Below, piece by piece: positions 1-8,250 of a DNA stretch of 64,000 nt. The stretch comes from Metabacillus litoralis. GTDB taxonomy: Bacteria; Bacillota; Bacilli; Bacillales; Bacillaceae. Position 1 is the first letter of the stretch. Every line of letters begins with the position of its first letter. Under the pieces are notes generated by a model that was given only the letters and a program-made list of their open reading frames with translations, was not told the origin of the DNA and searched no databases. Made by a program: the position numbers and the translations under genes. The stretch is from positions 40,379-104,378 of the forward strand of contig NZ_JAIVKL010000017.1 in the NCBI RefSeq assembly GCF_020524045.1. The letters run 5' to 3'.

Positions 1-1362
1 GAGGACACCATAAGTTTTGATGTCGAGCAATTTAATAAGCGGGTTATCACGGAACCGTTCAATCGTGCTGTATTAAATAAATTAACAGACTATATAGACC
101 CGACTAGTAAAGAAAAAACACTAATCTTTGCAGCGACTGACCAGCATGCTGATATGGTAGTAAGATTATTAAAAGAAGCATTTAAAGAACGTGGCGACGA
201 AGTTGAAGATGATTCAATTGTAAAAATAACCGGTTCGATTTATCAACCATTAGATGCAATTAAGCGATTGAAAAATGAAAGGCTTCCTAACATCGTTGTA
301 ACAGTTGACCTTTTAACAACTGGAATTGATGTACCTGCTATTACAAACTTAGTGTTTCTACGCCGAGTACAATCTCGTATATTATATGACCAAATGCTTG
401 GGCGAGCGACACGACTTTGTTCAGAAATCGGGAAAACTCACTTCAATATATATGATGCTGTAGGTATTTATGACAAGTTGAAAAGTTACACCGAAATGAA
501 ACCAGTCGTAAAGCAACAAAGCTATAGCATTGGGGAGCTATATGAATCTCTTACTAATGCATCTACTGAAGATGAAGCAAACTTTTACCGTGACCAATTA
601 GTAGCAAAAATTCAAAGGCGTAAGCAACGTTTAGATGATGAAGGAAAGCAAAGGTTTGAAGAACTTTCAAAAGGAAAAACGGTAGATGAATGGGCGAAAG
701 AAGTTCAAACTTACACTCCAAAAAAAGCAAAAGAAAACAACATGCTATTCGAATATATGGGAACATACCGTGTTAAAGGTGAAAAGAGGTATATTTCTAA
801 TAAGGAAGATAAAATTCTTCCTGTGGAACGTGGTTATGGAGAAGGTAATAATCGTCCGGAAGATTATTTAGATGGCTTTGTTCGCTTTATAAAGGAAAAC
901 ATAAATGAAATCCCTGCCTTACATCTTGTGTGTACACGACCAAAAGATTTAACAAGGCAAGATTTAAGAGAACTTATAACGATTTTAGAAACAAAAGGCT
1001 ATAAGCAATCCCACTTACAAACGGCATGGAAACAAACGAAAAATGAAGACATTGCAGCTGACATTATTAGCTTCATACGCCAAGCAGCTTTAGGGGAAGC
1101 GCTTGTAGACCATGAAACTCGTATTAGGCAAGCAATGCAAAAAGTATATGCTTTGCATGATTGGACACCAAGGCAGAAAAAATGGTTAGAACGAATCGAG
1201 AAACAACTTCTACAAGTACCGGTTCTCGCCCCTACTCCAGAAGATGCATTTTCTGAAGAACCATTTAAAAGCAATGGTGGATACAATCTGCTAAAACGAG
1301 AGTTCGGTGACTTAATAGAAGATGTAGTTACTACTATTAATGATAGTTTATATGTAAGTTAA
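1..1362 (+). CDS. hsdR: Type I restriction enzyme R subunit, 3' part
   Basis: The reading frame is open from base 1, so the gene begins before the window; 453 codons are visible. The encoded part is the second RecA-like helicase lobe and the C-terminal region of HsdR, the subunit that translocates and cuts DNA in type I restriction. Around residues 103-140 of the visible part are TTGIDVPAITNLVFLR (helicase motif V region) and QMLGRATRLC (motif VI, with the arginine finger type sequence). The long charged C-terminal part fits the EcoEI_R_C type domain that binds the methylase core. The N-terminal nuclease and Walker A lobe are off the window. hsdM and hsdS follow on the same strand, with a weak hairpin in the 128-bp gap. 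Identification is firm from motifs and context. Confidence 0.93.
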   Translation, partial: EDTISFDVEQFNKRVITEPFNRAVLNKLTDYIDPTSKEKTLIFAATDQHADMVVRLLKEAFKERGDEVEDDSIVKITGSIYQPLDAIKRLKNERLPNIVVTVDLLTTGIDVPAITNLVFLRRVQSRILYDQMLGRATRLCSEIGKTHFNIYDAVGIYDKLKSYTEMKPVVKQQSYSIGELYESLTNASTEDEANFYRDQLVAKIQRRKQRLDDEGKQRFEELSKGKTVDEWAKEVQTYTPKKAKENNMLFEYMGTYRVKGEKRYISNKEDKILPVERGYGEGNNRPEDYLDGFVRFIKENINEIPALHLVCTRPKDLTRQDLRELITILETKGYKQSHLQTAWKQTKNEDIAADIISFIRQAALGEALVDHETRIRQAMQKVYALHDWTPRQKKWLERIEKQLLQVPVLAPTPEDAFSEEPFKSNGGYNLLKREFGDLIEDVVTTINDSLYVS

Positions 1363-1370
1363 TACCATTT

Positions 1371-1398
1371 TAAAGGGAGTCTTAATGGCTCTCTTTTT
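1371..1398 (+). terminator. Possible weak terminator after hsdR
   Basis: A short imperfect hairpin (AGGGAG paired with CTCTCT) is followed by a T run. It lies right after the hsdR stop, so hsdM may have its own promoter; a TATAAT box is present at 1449-1454 without a clear -35. Confidence 0.4.
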
Positions 1399-1490
1399 CA
1401 TAGGATAAATGTAGATTTTACTAAAAGAAAATCCACTACTTTTTAAGTTATAATAAATATTATCTTTATATGAATTTCAGGAGGAACACT

Positions 1491-2924
1491 ATGAATAACC
1501 AAGAAATCGTTCAAAAGCTTTGGAACTTATGCAATGTACTCCGTGATGACGGAATTACATATCAGGAATATGTAACAGAATTAACATACTTACTATTTTT
1601 AAAGATGATGAAAGAGCAAGAAGCGGAAAAGGAAGTAATTCCAGAAGGATATAGATGGGACAACCTATTAGAAAAAGAAGGGTTGGAATTAAAAGCTTTT
1701 TACCAAAGGTTACTATTAGAATTCGGTAGCAGTGACAACGAACGTTTACGTCAAATCTATACAGATGCATCTTCGAGTATTACAGAACCTAAAAACTTAG
1801 AAAAAATTATTAAGTCTATTGATGCTCTTGATTGGTATAACGCTAAGGAAGAAGGACTTGGGAACTTATATGAAGGTTTATTAGAAAAAAACGCAAGTGA
1901 AACTAAGTCTGGTGCTGGTCAATATTTTACTCCGCGTGTGTTAATTGACTTAATGGTTGAGTTAATTGACCCAGAGCCAGGTGAAAGATGTAATGACCCA
2001 GCTGCGGGAACATTTGGTTTTATGATTGCAGCTGACCAATATTTAAAGAATAAGACAGATGATTATTTTGACCTCGACCCTCAAGTAGCGGAGTTTCAAA
2101 AGAAAGAAGCATTTACTGGGATGGAACTTGTAAAAGGAACTCATCGTCTAGCATTAATGAATGCACTTCTTCATGACATTGAAGGAAGATTAGAACAAGG
2201 TGACTCTTTATCTAGTAATGGGAAATGGATGAAAAACTTCGATGTTATTTTAACAAATCCTCCATTTGGAACGAAAAAAGGTGGAGAACGTGTAACACGA
2301 GATGATTTAACTTTTGAAACATCTAACAAACAGCTGAACTTTTTACAGTTAATTTATAATGCTTTAAAAGACGATGGCAATGCTCGTGCTGCCGTCGTAT
2401 TACCAGACAATGTATTATTCGAAGGTGGTATCGGTGCTCAAATTCGTCGTGACTTAATGGATAAGTGCAATTTACACACCATTTTACGATTGCCAACAGG
2501 AATCTTCTATGCTCAAGGTGTTAAAACGAATGTTTTATTCTTTACTAAAGAGAGAACGGATAAAAACAGTACAAAGGAGACATGGGTATATGACCTTCGT
2601 ACAAACATGCAGACTTTTGGTAAACGTAATACCTTAACAAAAGCTCACTTTGAAAACTTTATTACTGCGTATCAAGTCGAGGACCGTTTAAAAGTGGAAG
2701 ACGAGCGTTGGAACATGTTCTCACGAGATGAAATTGCGAAAAAGGGAGACAACTTAGATATTGGACTGATTGCAGATGAGTCCTTATCAGCTTATGAAAA
2801 CTTACCAGACCCGATTGATTCCGCTGAAGAGGCAATTGCTAAACTCCAACAAGCGATGGATTTATTAAATGAAGTTGTTGAAGAGTTGAAAGCAGTGGAA
2901 GTAGATGAGGTGGTCAAGAAATGA
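1491..2924 (+). CDS. hsdM: Type I restriction-modification DNA methyltransferase M subunit
   Basis: HsdM transfers a methyl group from S-adenosylmethionine to adenine N6 in the HsdS-defined target and forms the core of the type I complex. Visible motifs are the SAM-binding DPAAGTFGF near residue 169 and the catalytic NPPFG near residue 256. The N-terminal helical domain and the GQYFTPR segment before motif I are also typical. I chose the ATG at 1491 because a strong CAGGAGGA site sits 7 bases upstream; an ATG 21 bases earlier lacks one. This gives 477 aa, normal for the family. The stop overlaps the hsdS start (ATGA), indicating translational coupling. No damage is seen. Confidence 0.96.
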   Translation: MNNQEIVQKLWNLCNVLRDDGITYQEYVTELTYLLFLKMMKEQEAEKEVIPEGYRWDNLLEKEGLELKAFYQRLLLEFGSSDNERLRQIYTDASSSITEPKNLEKIIKSIDALDWYNAKEEGLGNLYEGLLEKNASETKSGAGQYFTPRVLIDLMVELIDPEPGERCNDPAAGTFGFMIAADQYLKNKTDDYFDLDPQVAEFQKKEAFTGMELVKGTHRLALMNALLHDIEGRLEQGDSLSSNGKWMKNFDVILTNPPFGTKKGGERVTRDDLTFETSNKQLNFLQLIYNALKDDGNARAAVVLPDNVLFEGGIGAQIRRDLMDKCNLHTILRLPTGIFYAQGVKTNVLFFTKERTDKNSTKETWVYDLRTNMQTFGKRNTLTKAHFENFITAYQVEDRLKVEDERWNMFSRDEIAKKGDNLDIGLIADESLSAYENLPDPIDSAEEAIAKLQQAMDLLNEVVEELKAVEVDEVVKK

Positions 2925-4339
2925 GTAAGAAAAAGAAATCCGTGGAGGAATTGTTTAATGAAGCAGTAGTTCCTGAAGAAGAACAGCCATATGAAGTACC
3001 AAAAAATTGGGTTTGGGCAAAGCTGGGATATGTTTATGAACAAGTTAAAGAGCAAATTCAACCTACAGGTAATGAAAAGTATGTTGGTTTAGAGCATATG
3101 AATAAAGGAGGAGGTGTATCAGTAGTTAGGGTTGCAGAAGGAGTAAAAAGTAAAAAGGTAGTTTTTAAGAAAAATGATGTACTTTATGGTAAGTTACGAC
3201 CATATCTAAATAAGCATGCCTATGTTGAATTTGATGGTGTGGCTTCAACTGATATATTAGTATATCGTAATAAAAATAAAACAACTAATAAAATATTGGA
3301 CATGTATCTGGGATTACCACATGTTTTAAAATATGCTAATGAAAATAGTAATGGTATAAATTTGCCGAGAGTATCTCCGAAAGCAATGGATAATATGCCT
3401 TTTCCACTTCCTCCAGAAAATGAACAGATGCGAATTGCTAAGAAGGTAGAGCGTCTTTTAGGAAAAATTGAAGAAGCAAAGCAGTTGGTTGAGGAAGCGA
3501 AGGAGACGTTTGAACTTCGGCGAGCGGCTATTTTAAAAAAGGCTATTAGTGGTGAGTTGACAAGGGATTGGCGGAGGGGTAACCCTGATAACATAAGTGG
3601 ACAAGAGCTATATAAAATAATTAAGACTTCGCAAATGAGAAAAAGAAAAAAAGTAAAAGACGTTATTGAAAACGAGTGTGAATATTCTATTCCAGAGAAT
3701 TGGAAATGGGTAAGGCTAGGTGATGTTTTAGACCTAACTTCAGGAGGAACACCCAAAAGAAATGTTCCGGAATTTTATGAAGGACATATTCCTTGGATAA
3801 AAACAGGTGAGGTCAAATGGAACAACGTATACAATTCAGCGGAGAATATTTCTGAAGATGCTATTAAGAATAGTTCAGTGAAACTTCTACCAATAAATTC
3901 TGTATTAGTTGCTATGTATGGGCAAGGCTTAACTAGAGGAAGAGCTGCCATATTAAAGGTTGAAGCTGCATGTAATCAAGCGGTTTGTGCAATACTCCCT
4001 AATGGAAATATTCTACCAGAATTTATTTTCTATTATTTTATGGAAGGTTACAAGAGATTTAGACAAATTGCTAAAGGTGGAAATCAAGAAAATCTTAGCG
4101 CGACAGTAATATCAGAGTTTTTATTTCCGCTTCCACCATATGAAGAACAACAACAAATTGTAAAGATTCTAGATAAAATCCTTGATAAAGAACATATAAT
4201 ATCTCAATCAATTGACTTAGAAAATAAAATAGTACAGTTTAAACAAGCTATTCTTAGTAAAGCCTTTAAAGGTGAACTAGCAACAAATCATCCCGAAGAA
4301 GATAGTGCAATTGAGCTTTTAAAAGAGGTCCTAAAATGA
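2921..4339 (+). CDS. hsdS: Type I restriction-modification specificity subunit S
   Basis: HsdS recognises the two halves of a bipartite DNA target and directs both methylation and restriction. The 472-aa protein has the classical duplicated layout. A first target recognition domain (about residues 20-175) ends in PLPPENEQMRIAKKVERLL and a long helix with AILKKAISGELTRDW. A second (about 255-405) ends in PLPPYEEQQQIVKILDKIL and AILSKAFKGELA. The start overlaps the hsdM stop by four bases and a GAGGTGG site precedes it. Both TRDs look intact, so the system could be active if hsdR is complete upstream. The recognition sequence cannot be read from this. Confidence 0.95.
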   Translation: MSKKKKSVEELFNEAVVPEEEQPYEVPKNWVWAKLGYVYEQVKEQIQPTGNEKYVGLEHMNKGGGVSVVRVAEGVKSKKVVFKKNDVLYGKLRPYLNKHAYVEFDGVASTDILVYRNKNKTTNKILDMYLGLPHVLKYANENSNGINLPRVSPKAMDNMPFPLPPENEQMRIAKKVERLLGKIEEAKQLVEEAKETFELRRAAILKKAISGELTRDWRRGNPDNISGQELYKIIKTSQMRKRKKVKDVIENECEYSIPENWKWVRLGDVLDLTSGGTPKRNVPEFYEGHIPWIKTGEVKWNNVYNSAENISEDAIKNSSVKLLPINSVLVAMYGQGLTRGRAAILKVEAACNQAVCAILPNGNILPEFIFYYFMEGYKRFRQIAKGGNQENLSATVISEFLFPLPPYEEQQQIVKILDKILDKEHIISQSIDLENKIVQFKQAILSKAFKGELATNHPEEDSAIELLKEVLK

Positions 4340-4356
4340 ATTGATTAATACAAGAT

Positions 4357-4390
4357 AAACCTACTCTCGAAATACAATTGGAGTAGGTTT
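4357..4390 (+). terminator. Rho-independent terminator of the hsd operon
   Basis: AAACCTACTC pairs with GAGTAGGTTT across a short loop 17 bases after the hsdS stop, followed by a TA-rich tract. Confidence 0.8.
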
Positions 4391-4397
4391 ATTATAG

Positions 4398-4465
4398 TAA
4401 ATACTACTACATCTTAAAAGTTTCTGCGACCTACTATCAATACAGGTCTAAGCCGTCGCAAAAAT
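4398..4465. repeat. Dispersed repeat family 2, copy 1
   Basis: This degenerate copy begins TAAATACTACTACATC and continues with CTGCGACCTACTATCAA. Related copies occur near 22125 and 43842. All three lie in gene-free DNA at edges of accessory segments. Confidence 0.5.
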
Positions 4466-5500
4466 TATCTTAAAAGCTTTAACACCAAACTCTTACTAAT
4501 GTTACAATAAGGGATAAAACTTAATAGAAGACACATTTAACAAGCTAATGACTTATTATTCACTTTCAAATTTATAGCTACCATAGTTATAGAAGAATGC
4601 TAATCTAACTAGAGAAATTAAAGATTTCCTCCAAGGGCTACTAGTGGGTTTTTTTGCAAGTCGCTTAGGCGCTACACGACTTGCAACATGAGCTGAATTG
4701 CCACCCTTGCAGGAATCAATGATTGTGCAGTTTTTTTGAAGACATTCCCCGTTATATCCAATCTATTCGGACCAGGACGCATTTACATTGTATATATAAA
4801 CATATTATTTTGGGTTTTAGGATAAGATTGTGTTTTTTTAAATGATTATAGAGTGGTGAAGTAGTTAACTTGAAATCCGGTTCGTATGTCATACTATTAA
4901 GCAATAATCTATCATTTTTAAAAAATTGGTAGATAGAGGATAAAGTTAGGAGAATAAGGTAAATCTAGGAACTATATTTATTCCATTCTTTGACTCTATT
5001 TGAGAAGGTGAAAAATAGTAGCTTAGCTTTATAGCATATTGAATAATAAGATAATAGATTTTGTTTGGAACTTCCTAAATACATAGTATATTAAATTGAA
5101 GGTTATTCTGATATTTAATCAGATAACTTTAAGAATCACCGGCAAATAAGTAATTCTAAAAAGTTGTTGGTAAAGCCAATGACTCTCTATGATTACTGGG
5201 GAATCCGGTAACTTTCCGGGGTTACTGGAGAATCCGGTAACTTTCCGGGGTTACTGGAGAATCCGGTAACTTTCCGGGGTTACTGGAGAATCCGGTAACT
5301 TTCCGGGGTTACTGGAGAATCCGGTAACTTTCCGAGGTTACTGGAGAATCCGGTAACTTTCCGGGGTTACTGGAAAAACCGTTACCTTGATGGTTGAGCT
5401 ATTTTACTGGGTAAACTAAGTAAGAAAAAAGTCTGCTTAATCCTTTAAATACATATTAAATCAAATATTGAGTTTTTATAGGATGAACTGGAGGGGAATA
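4466..5500. other. Gene-free region between hsdS and the SatD-like gene
   Basis: About 1 kb with no convincing coding sequence. It contains a small inverted repeat near 4657-4686 (GCAAGTCG ... CGACTTGC), a weak hairpin near 5096-5132, and the 29-bp tandem repeats listed separately. Frames are closed by frequent stops. It may be the eroded remains of an older insertion, but no protein homology is recognisable by eye. Confidence 0.6.
5193..5395. repeat. 29-bp tandem repeat array, seven units
   Basis: Seven direct units start at 5193, 5222, 5251, 5280, 5309, 5338 and 5367. The first six are nearly identical and the last is degenerate. Each unit contains GTTACTGG and CCGGTAAC as inverted arms around a 5-base AGAAT loop, so a transcript could fold into a row of hairpins. 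There are no spacers, so it is not a CRISPR array. It lies about 100 bp before the SatD-like gene. Confidence 0.9.
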
Positions 5501-6202
5501 ATGGACAGATTGCGTGCAACGTGTATAACGGCAGATGTAATAAATTCTAGAAAAAACAAAAAAGAAGAACAATTAGAATTAATTGCAAAGGAGTTAAATG
5601 AGAAGTTTAGCAATAGTTTATTAACCGAATTTACTGTAAGAGCTGGAGATGAGCTTTTTGGAGTAGTTAATAATTTTAATGATGGGTATTGGGCATTTAA
5701 GGAACTTTTTTATCTATCAAAAAAATTCCAGGTTCCCCTCTATGTTGGGGGAGGATTTGGAGAAGTAGGTAATGAGAAGTTAGATAATCCAGATGGAGTT
5801 AATGGTAGGGCTATTTGGAATGCGGCTGACGCTCTAAAGATATTAAAGGATAAAAAGTTTAAAACAAGGGCACTTCAATCTTTAGATGAAAATTTTAAAT
5901 TTATGTTTATTGTTGGCGATAATAGAATTAATGATACAGCCATTAATTATTTATTATATTTTATATTAGAAAAAATAAAAAAAAGAACAGAATTGCAATC
6001 AAAGGCCATAGAACTAATAGAGAAAAATTCCGATTTAACTTATGAGGACATTGGAGAGAAATTAGGATATGAGCGAGACAATTCAAAATCAAACGTAAGT
6101 AAATTACTATCAAGAGCAGAACACACTATAGTAAAAGAAGGTGAACAGGAGCTAATTAATTTAATAAATACTATTTATAACTTTAGGGAAGGATTACAAT
6201 GA
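5501..6202 (+). CDS. SatD family protein
   Basis: This 233-aa protein resembles the SatD family (named from the Streptococcus mutans sat locus), whose biochemical role is not settled. Family-like features are the N-terminal ITADVINSR strand, the AGDELFGV motif near residue 48 and the GGGFGEV segment followed by VNGRAIWNAADAL. The middle part resembles a nucleotide-cyclase-like fold by pattern, which is inference. The C-terminal third (about 170-215) reads as a helix-turn-helix (LTYEDIGEKLGY ... SNVSKLLSRAE), suggesting DNA binding. I chose the ATG at 5501 because GGAGGGG lies 5 bases upstream; an upstream ATG at 5468 lacks a site. The stop overlaps the next start (ATGA), so the pair is one operon. 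Confidence 0.75.
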   Translation: MDRLRATCITADVINSRKNKKEEQLELIAKELNEKFSNSLLTEFTVRAGDELFGVVNNFNDGYWAFKELFYLSKKFQVPLYVGGGFGEVGNEKLDNPDGVNGRAIWNAADALKILKDKKFKTRALQSLDENFKFMFIVGDNRINDTAINYLLYFILEKIKKRTELQSKAIELIEKNSDLTYEDIGEKLGYERDNSKSNVSKLLSRAEHTIVKEGEQELINLINTIYNFREGLQ

Positions 6203-7221
6203 TTAAATTATTTCTAATTTTTATCCTAGCACATTTTATGTGTGACTTTATAACACAAACAAATTATACAATAAAGAAAAAAGAGTTATATTTCAAAAGA
6301 AAATTTTTCAGAAGAATTAATATTGGTCTAACTGAACATGTAGGTCAACATATGGTTGTTACTTTGTTATTAACATTCTTGATAACGGGGGTCGATTTTT
6401 ACTTAACCTTGCCAGTATTACTAATTGGAGTAATCCACTATTTTGTTGACTTCCTTAAGGTAAAATACTCAGAGAAACTGATTGAGAAAATGGAATCAGT
6501 CAAACCGGAGAAAAAAGGTTTTCACAAGTATTTATTGGAAAGAAGCTCTTTTCATTTCATACTTGACCAAGCAATTCATATTCTAACTATTTATCTAGTT
6601 TTGTTAATATTCGGTAAAGTATATTCACCCACTATAATGTTTAGTAAGTTCAATGACTTCATATATAATAATTTAATCGTTTCTGACTTAAATAGGATAA
6701 TAGTTATATTAGCTTTAATAATCCTGTTAACTTATGGAAGTGGTTATTTTATCGGTGAGGTTTTAAAAGATATAAAGAGGTTAAACTCGAAAAAGGTACT
6801 TTCAATGGAGGAAGAGGCTGCTGCAACAATTGAAAAAAATGAGTTAGATGGAATATTAGTAGAGATAGAACAAATGAAAAAGAATGTAGTATTAGAAAGA
6901 AGTTGGGAAATAAGTGATGAGAAGAACAGTAAGAAAAGTATTAAAATTCAGTTAAATAGCTTTAATGAAATTGATGATAATGCAGTTGGTAAATACATCG
7001 GGATTTTAGAGAGGTTCTTAATAGCAGTATTTATTATACTACAAGCCTATCCAGGATTAGTAGTTTTAGGTGCTTTTAAAACGTTGACAAGGTTTAAGCA
7101 ACTTGAAGATAAATCTTTTGCGGAGAACTATTTAATTGGTACTTTACTAAGTATTGTACTAGGAATACTGTTTGGTGGATTAATATACTTTATGTTGAAT
7201 GATTCACTATTTATAAAATAA
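6199..7221 (+). CDS. DUF3307 membrane protein
   Basis: This 340-aa integral membrane protein is translationally coupled to the SatD-like gene by a four-base overlap. The N-terminal half has the DUF3307 pattern: a first helix AHFMCDFITQT, a conserved His-rich segment EHVGQHMVV, IHYFVDFLKV, and FHFILDQAIHI. These histidines and aspartates in the membrane are typical of the family, whose function is unknown. About four to six hydrophobic segments occur in the first 190 residues, then a charged stretch (about 195-255) and two more helices at the C terminus. The pairing of SatD with DUF3307 is something I recall from other Firmicutes. A role as a sensor/effector pair is inference. Confidence 0.8.
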   Translation: MIKLFLIFILAHFMCDFITQTNYTIKKKELYFKRKFFRRINIGLTEHVGQHMVVTLLLTFLITGVDFYLTLPVLLIGVIHYFVDFLKVKYSEKLIEKMESVKPEKKGFHKYLLERSSFHFILDQAIHILTIYLVLLIFGKVYSPTIMFSKFNDFIYNNLIVSDLNRIIVILALIILLTYGSGYFIGEVLKDIKRLNSKKVLSMEEEAAATIEKNELDGILVEIEQMKKNVVLERSWEISDEKNSKKSIKIQLNSFNEIDDNAVGKYIGILERFLIAVFIILQAYPGLVVLGAFKTLTRFKQLEDKSFAENYLIGTLLSIVLGILFGGLIYFMLNDSLFIK

Positions 7222-7248
7222 TTACATAATAAGATTTTTAATGATAAT

Positions 7249-7276
7249 AAAAGATTAAATATTAGTTTAGTCTTTT
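7249..7276 (+). terminator. Terminator after the SatD-DUF3307 operon
   Basis: AAAGATTAAA and TTTAGTCTTT form a hairpin with one mismatch, followed by TATTT, 28 bases after the stop. Confidence 0.6.
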
Positions 7277-7574
7277 ATTTAATTTCAATCATTTATCTTG
7301 ATTTAATTAAATAAAGATTTAGCGAAGCGCTCCATAGCACATTAAAAGGAAAATGTACTTTTGTAATATAACGTAAAATCTTTCTGGTGGCTAGCCATCT
7401 GCCCCCTGAGTTAGTATATTCCATTTCGACTCACCAGGGTATCATTTTACCAAGCACCCTACTACAAGTATAGTCAATTTATTTTGACTAGATTTCACTA
7501 TGAGCAAGGTCAACATCTGGGAAGCGCATTCCCTTTTAATTGGAGATACTACGTATAAATCGTAACCTATTTAC

Positions 7575-8010
7575 AAATGTGCTTACTGCGCTGATTGTGG
7601 TAAAGGAACGTGGTACCATTCTGGCAGAAAAGGATACATACGTGGGTCATATGGAAGATATGGTACAGAAATATGTTCATCTCATGCAACAAAGGAAGAA
7701 AAACTGACAACTAAAATTATTGATGATTTTGGCGAATTTCTAAGGGCAGTAAATCTAGAAATTTTATCAAAAAGTTAGAGCATTAATATTAAGGAATTAG
7801 AAGAGTTACAGGCTCAAAAAAACTGTCTTGAATTTGTTATAGTGAAATCGACCTGAACTATATTAATACTGATTTCTTACAGTATCTTTTTTCACCTGAT
7901 ATCCTAACTGAAATAATTCATAGATTTATTTTTGGATAGAAATTGAAAAGTTTGGAACACCTAGGATTTATTATAATTTTTCATGCACCCAGTAACCAGT
8001 ATATAGCTTA
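7575..8010 (+). pseudogene. Remnant of a large serine recombinase (zinc-ribbon and coiled-coil part)
   Basis: In one frame from 7575 the sequence reads KCAYCADCGKGTWY, then YGRYGTEICSSHATKEEKL, the Cys-X2-Cys ... Cys-X-X-His zinc ribbon found after the catalytic domain of large serine recombinases. A TAG follows at 7776-7778, then more coiled-coil-like sequence (KELEELQAQKNCLEFV), another stop, and a C-terminal segment ending LTEIIHRFIFG in a shifted frame. The catalytic N terminus is missing and at least three lesions are present, so it is dead. It marks a past integrative element beside the restriction genes. The surrounding 7277-7574 holds nothing recognisable. Confidence 0.7.
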
Positions 8011-8034
8011 ATAGGAATGTAACAGTTAGTGTAC

Positions 8035-8064
8035 AAAGCTTAGAGATAAATTCTCTAAGCTTTT
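8035..8064 (+). terminator. Terminator after the recombinase remnant
   Basis: AAAGCTTAGAG pairs with CTCTAAGCTTTT with a short AT loop and a T tract. It probably belonged to the decayed recombinase. Confidence 0.75.
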
Positions 8065-8250
8065 ATCGCGTTATATGTTTATTGGTTAAAACGATACAAA
8101 TTAATAAATGAGATAAAAGGCTCATTTGTAAAACCCTTTGTTTGAACGAGTATGTATTGTTTATTAACTAACCTAACAAGAATTAACTTTTATTCCCATA
8201 CATACAATGTGATATATTGACTATATGAAATAATAAAGAGGTGCTTTTAA

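Noticed and set aside
5193..5395. CRISPR array
   Set aside because: The 29-bp units follow one another without any unique spacers, and no cas gene is near.
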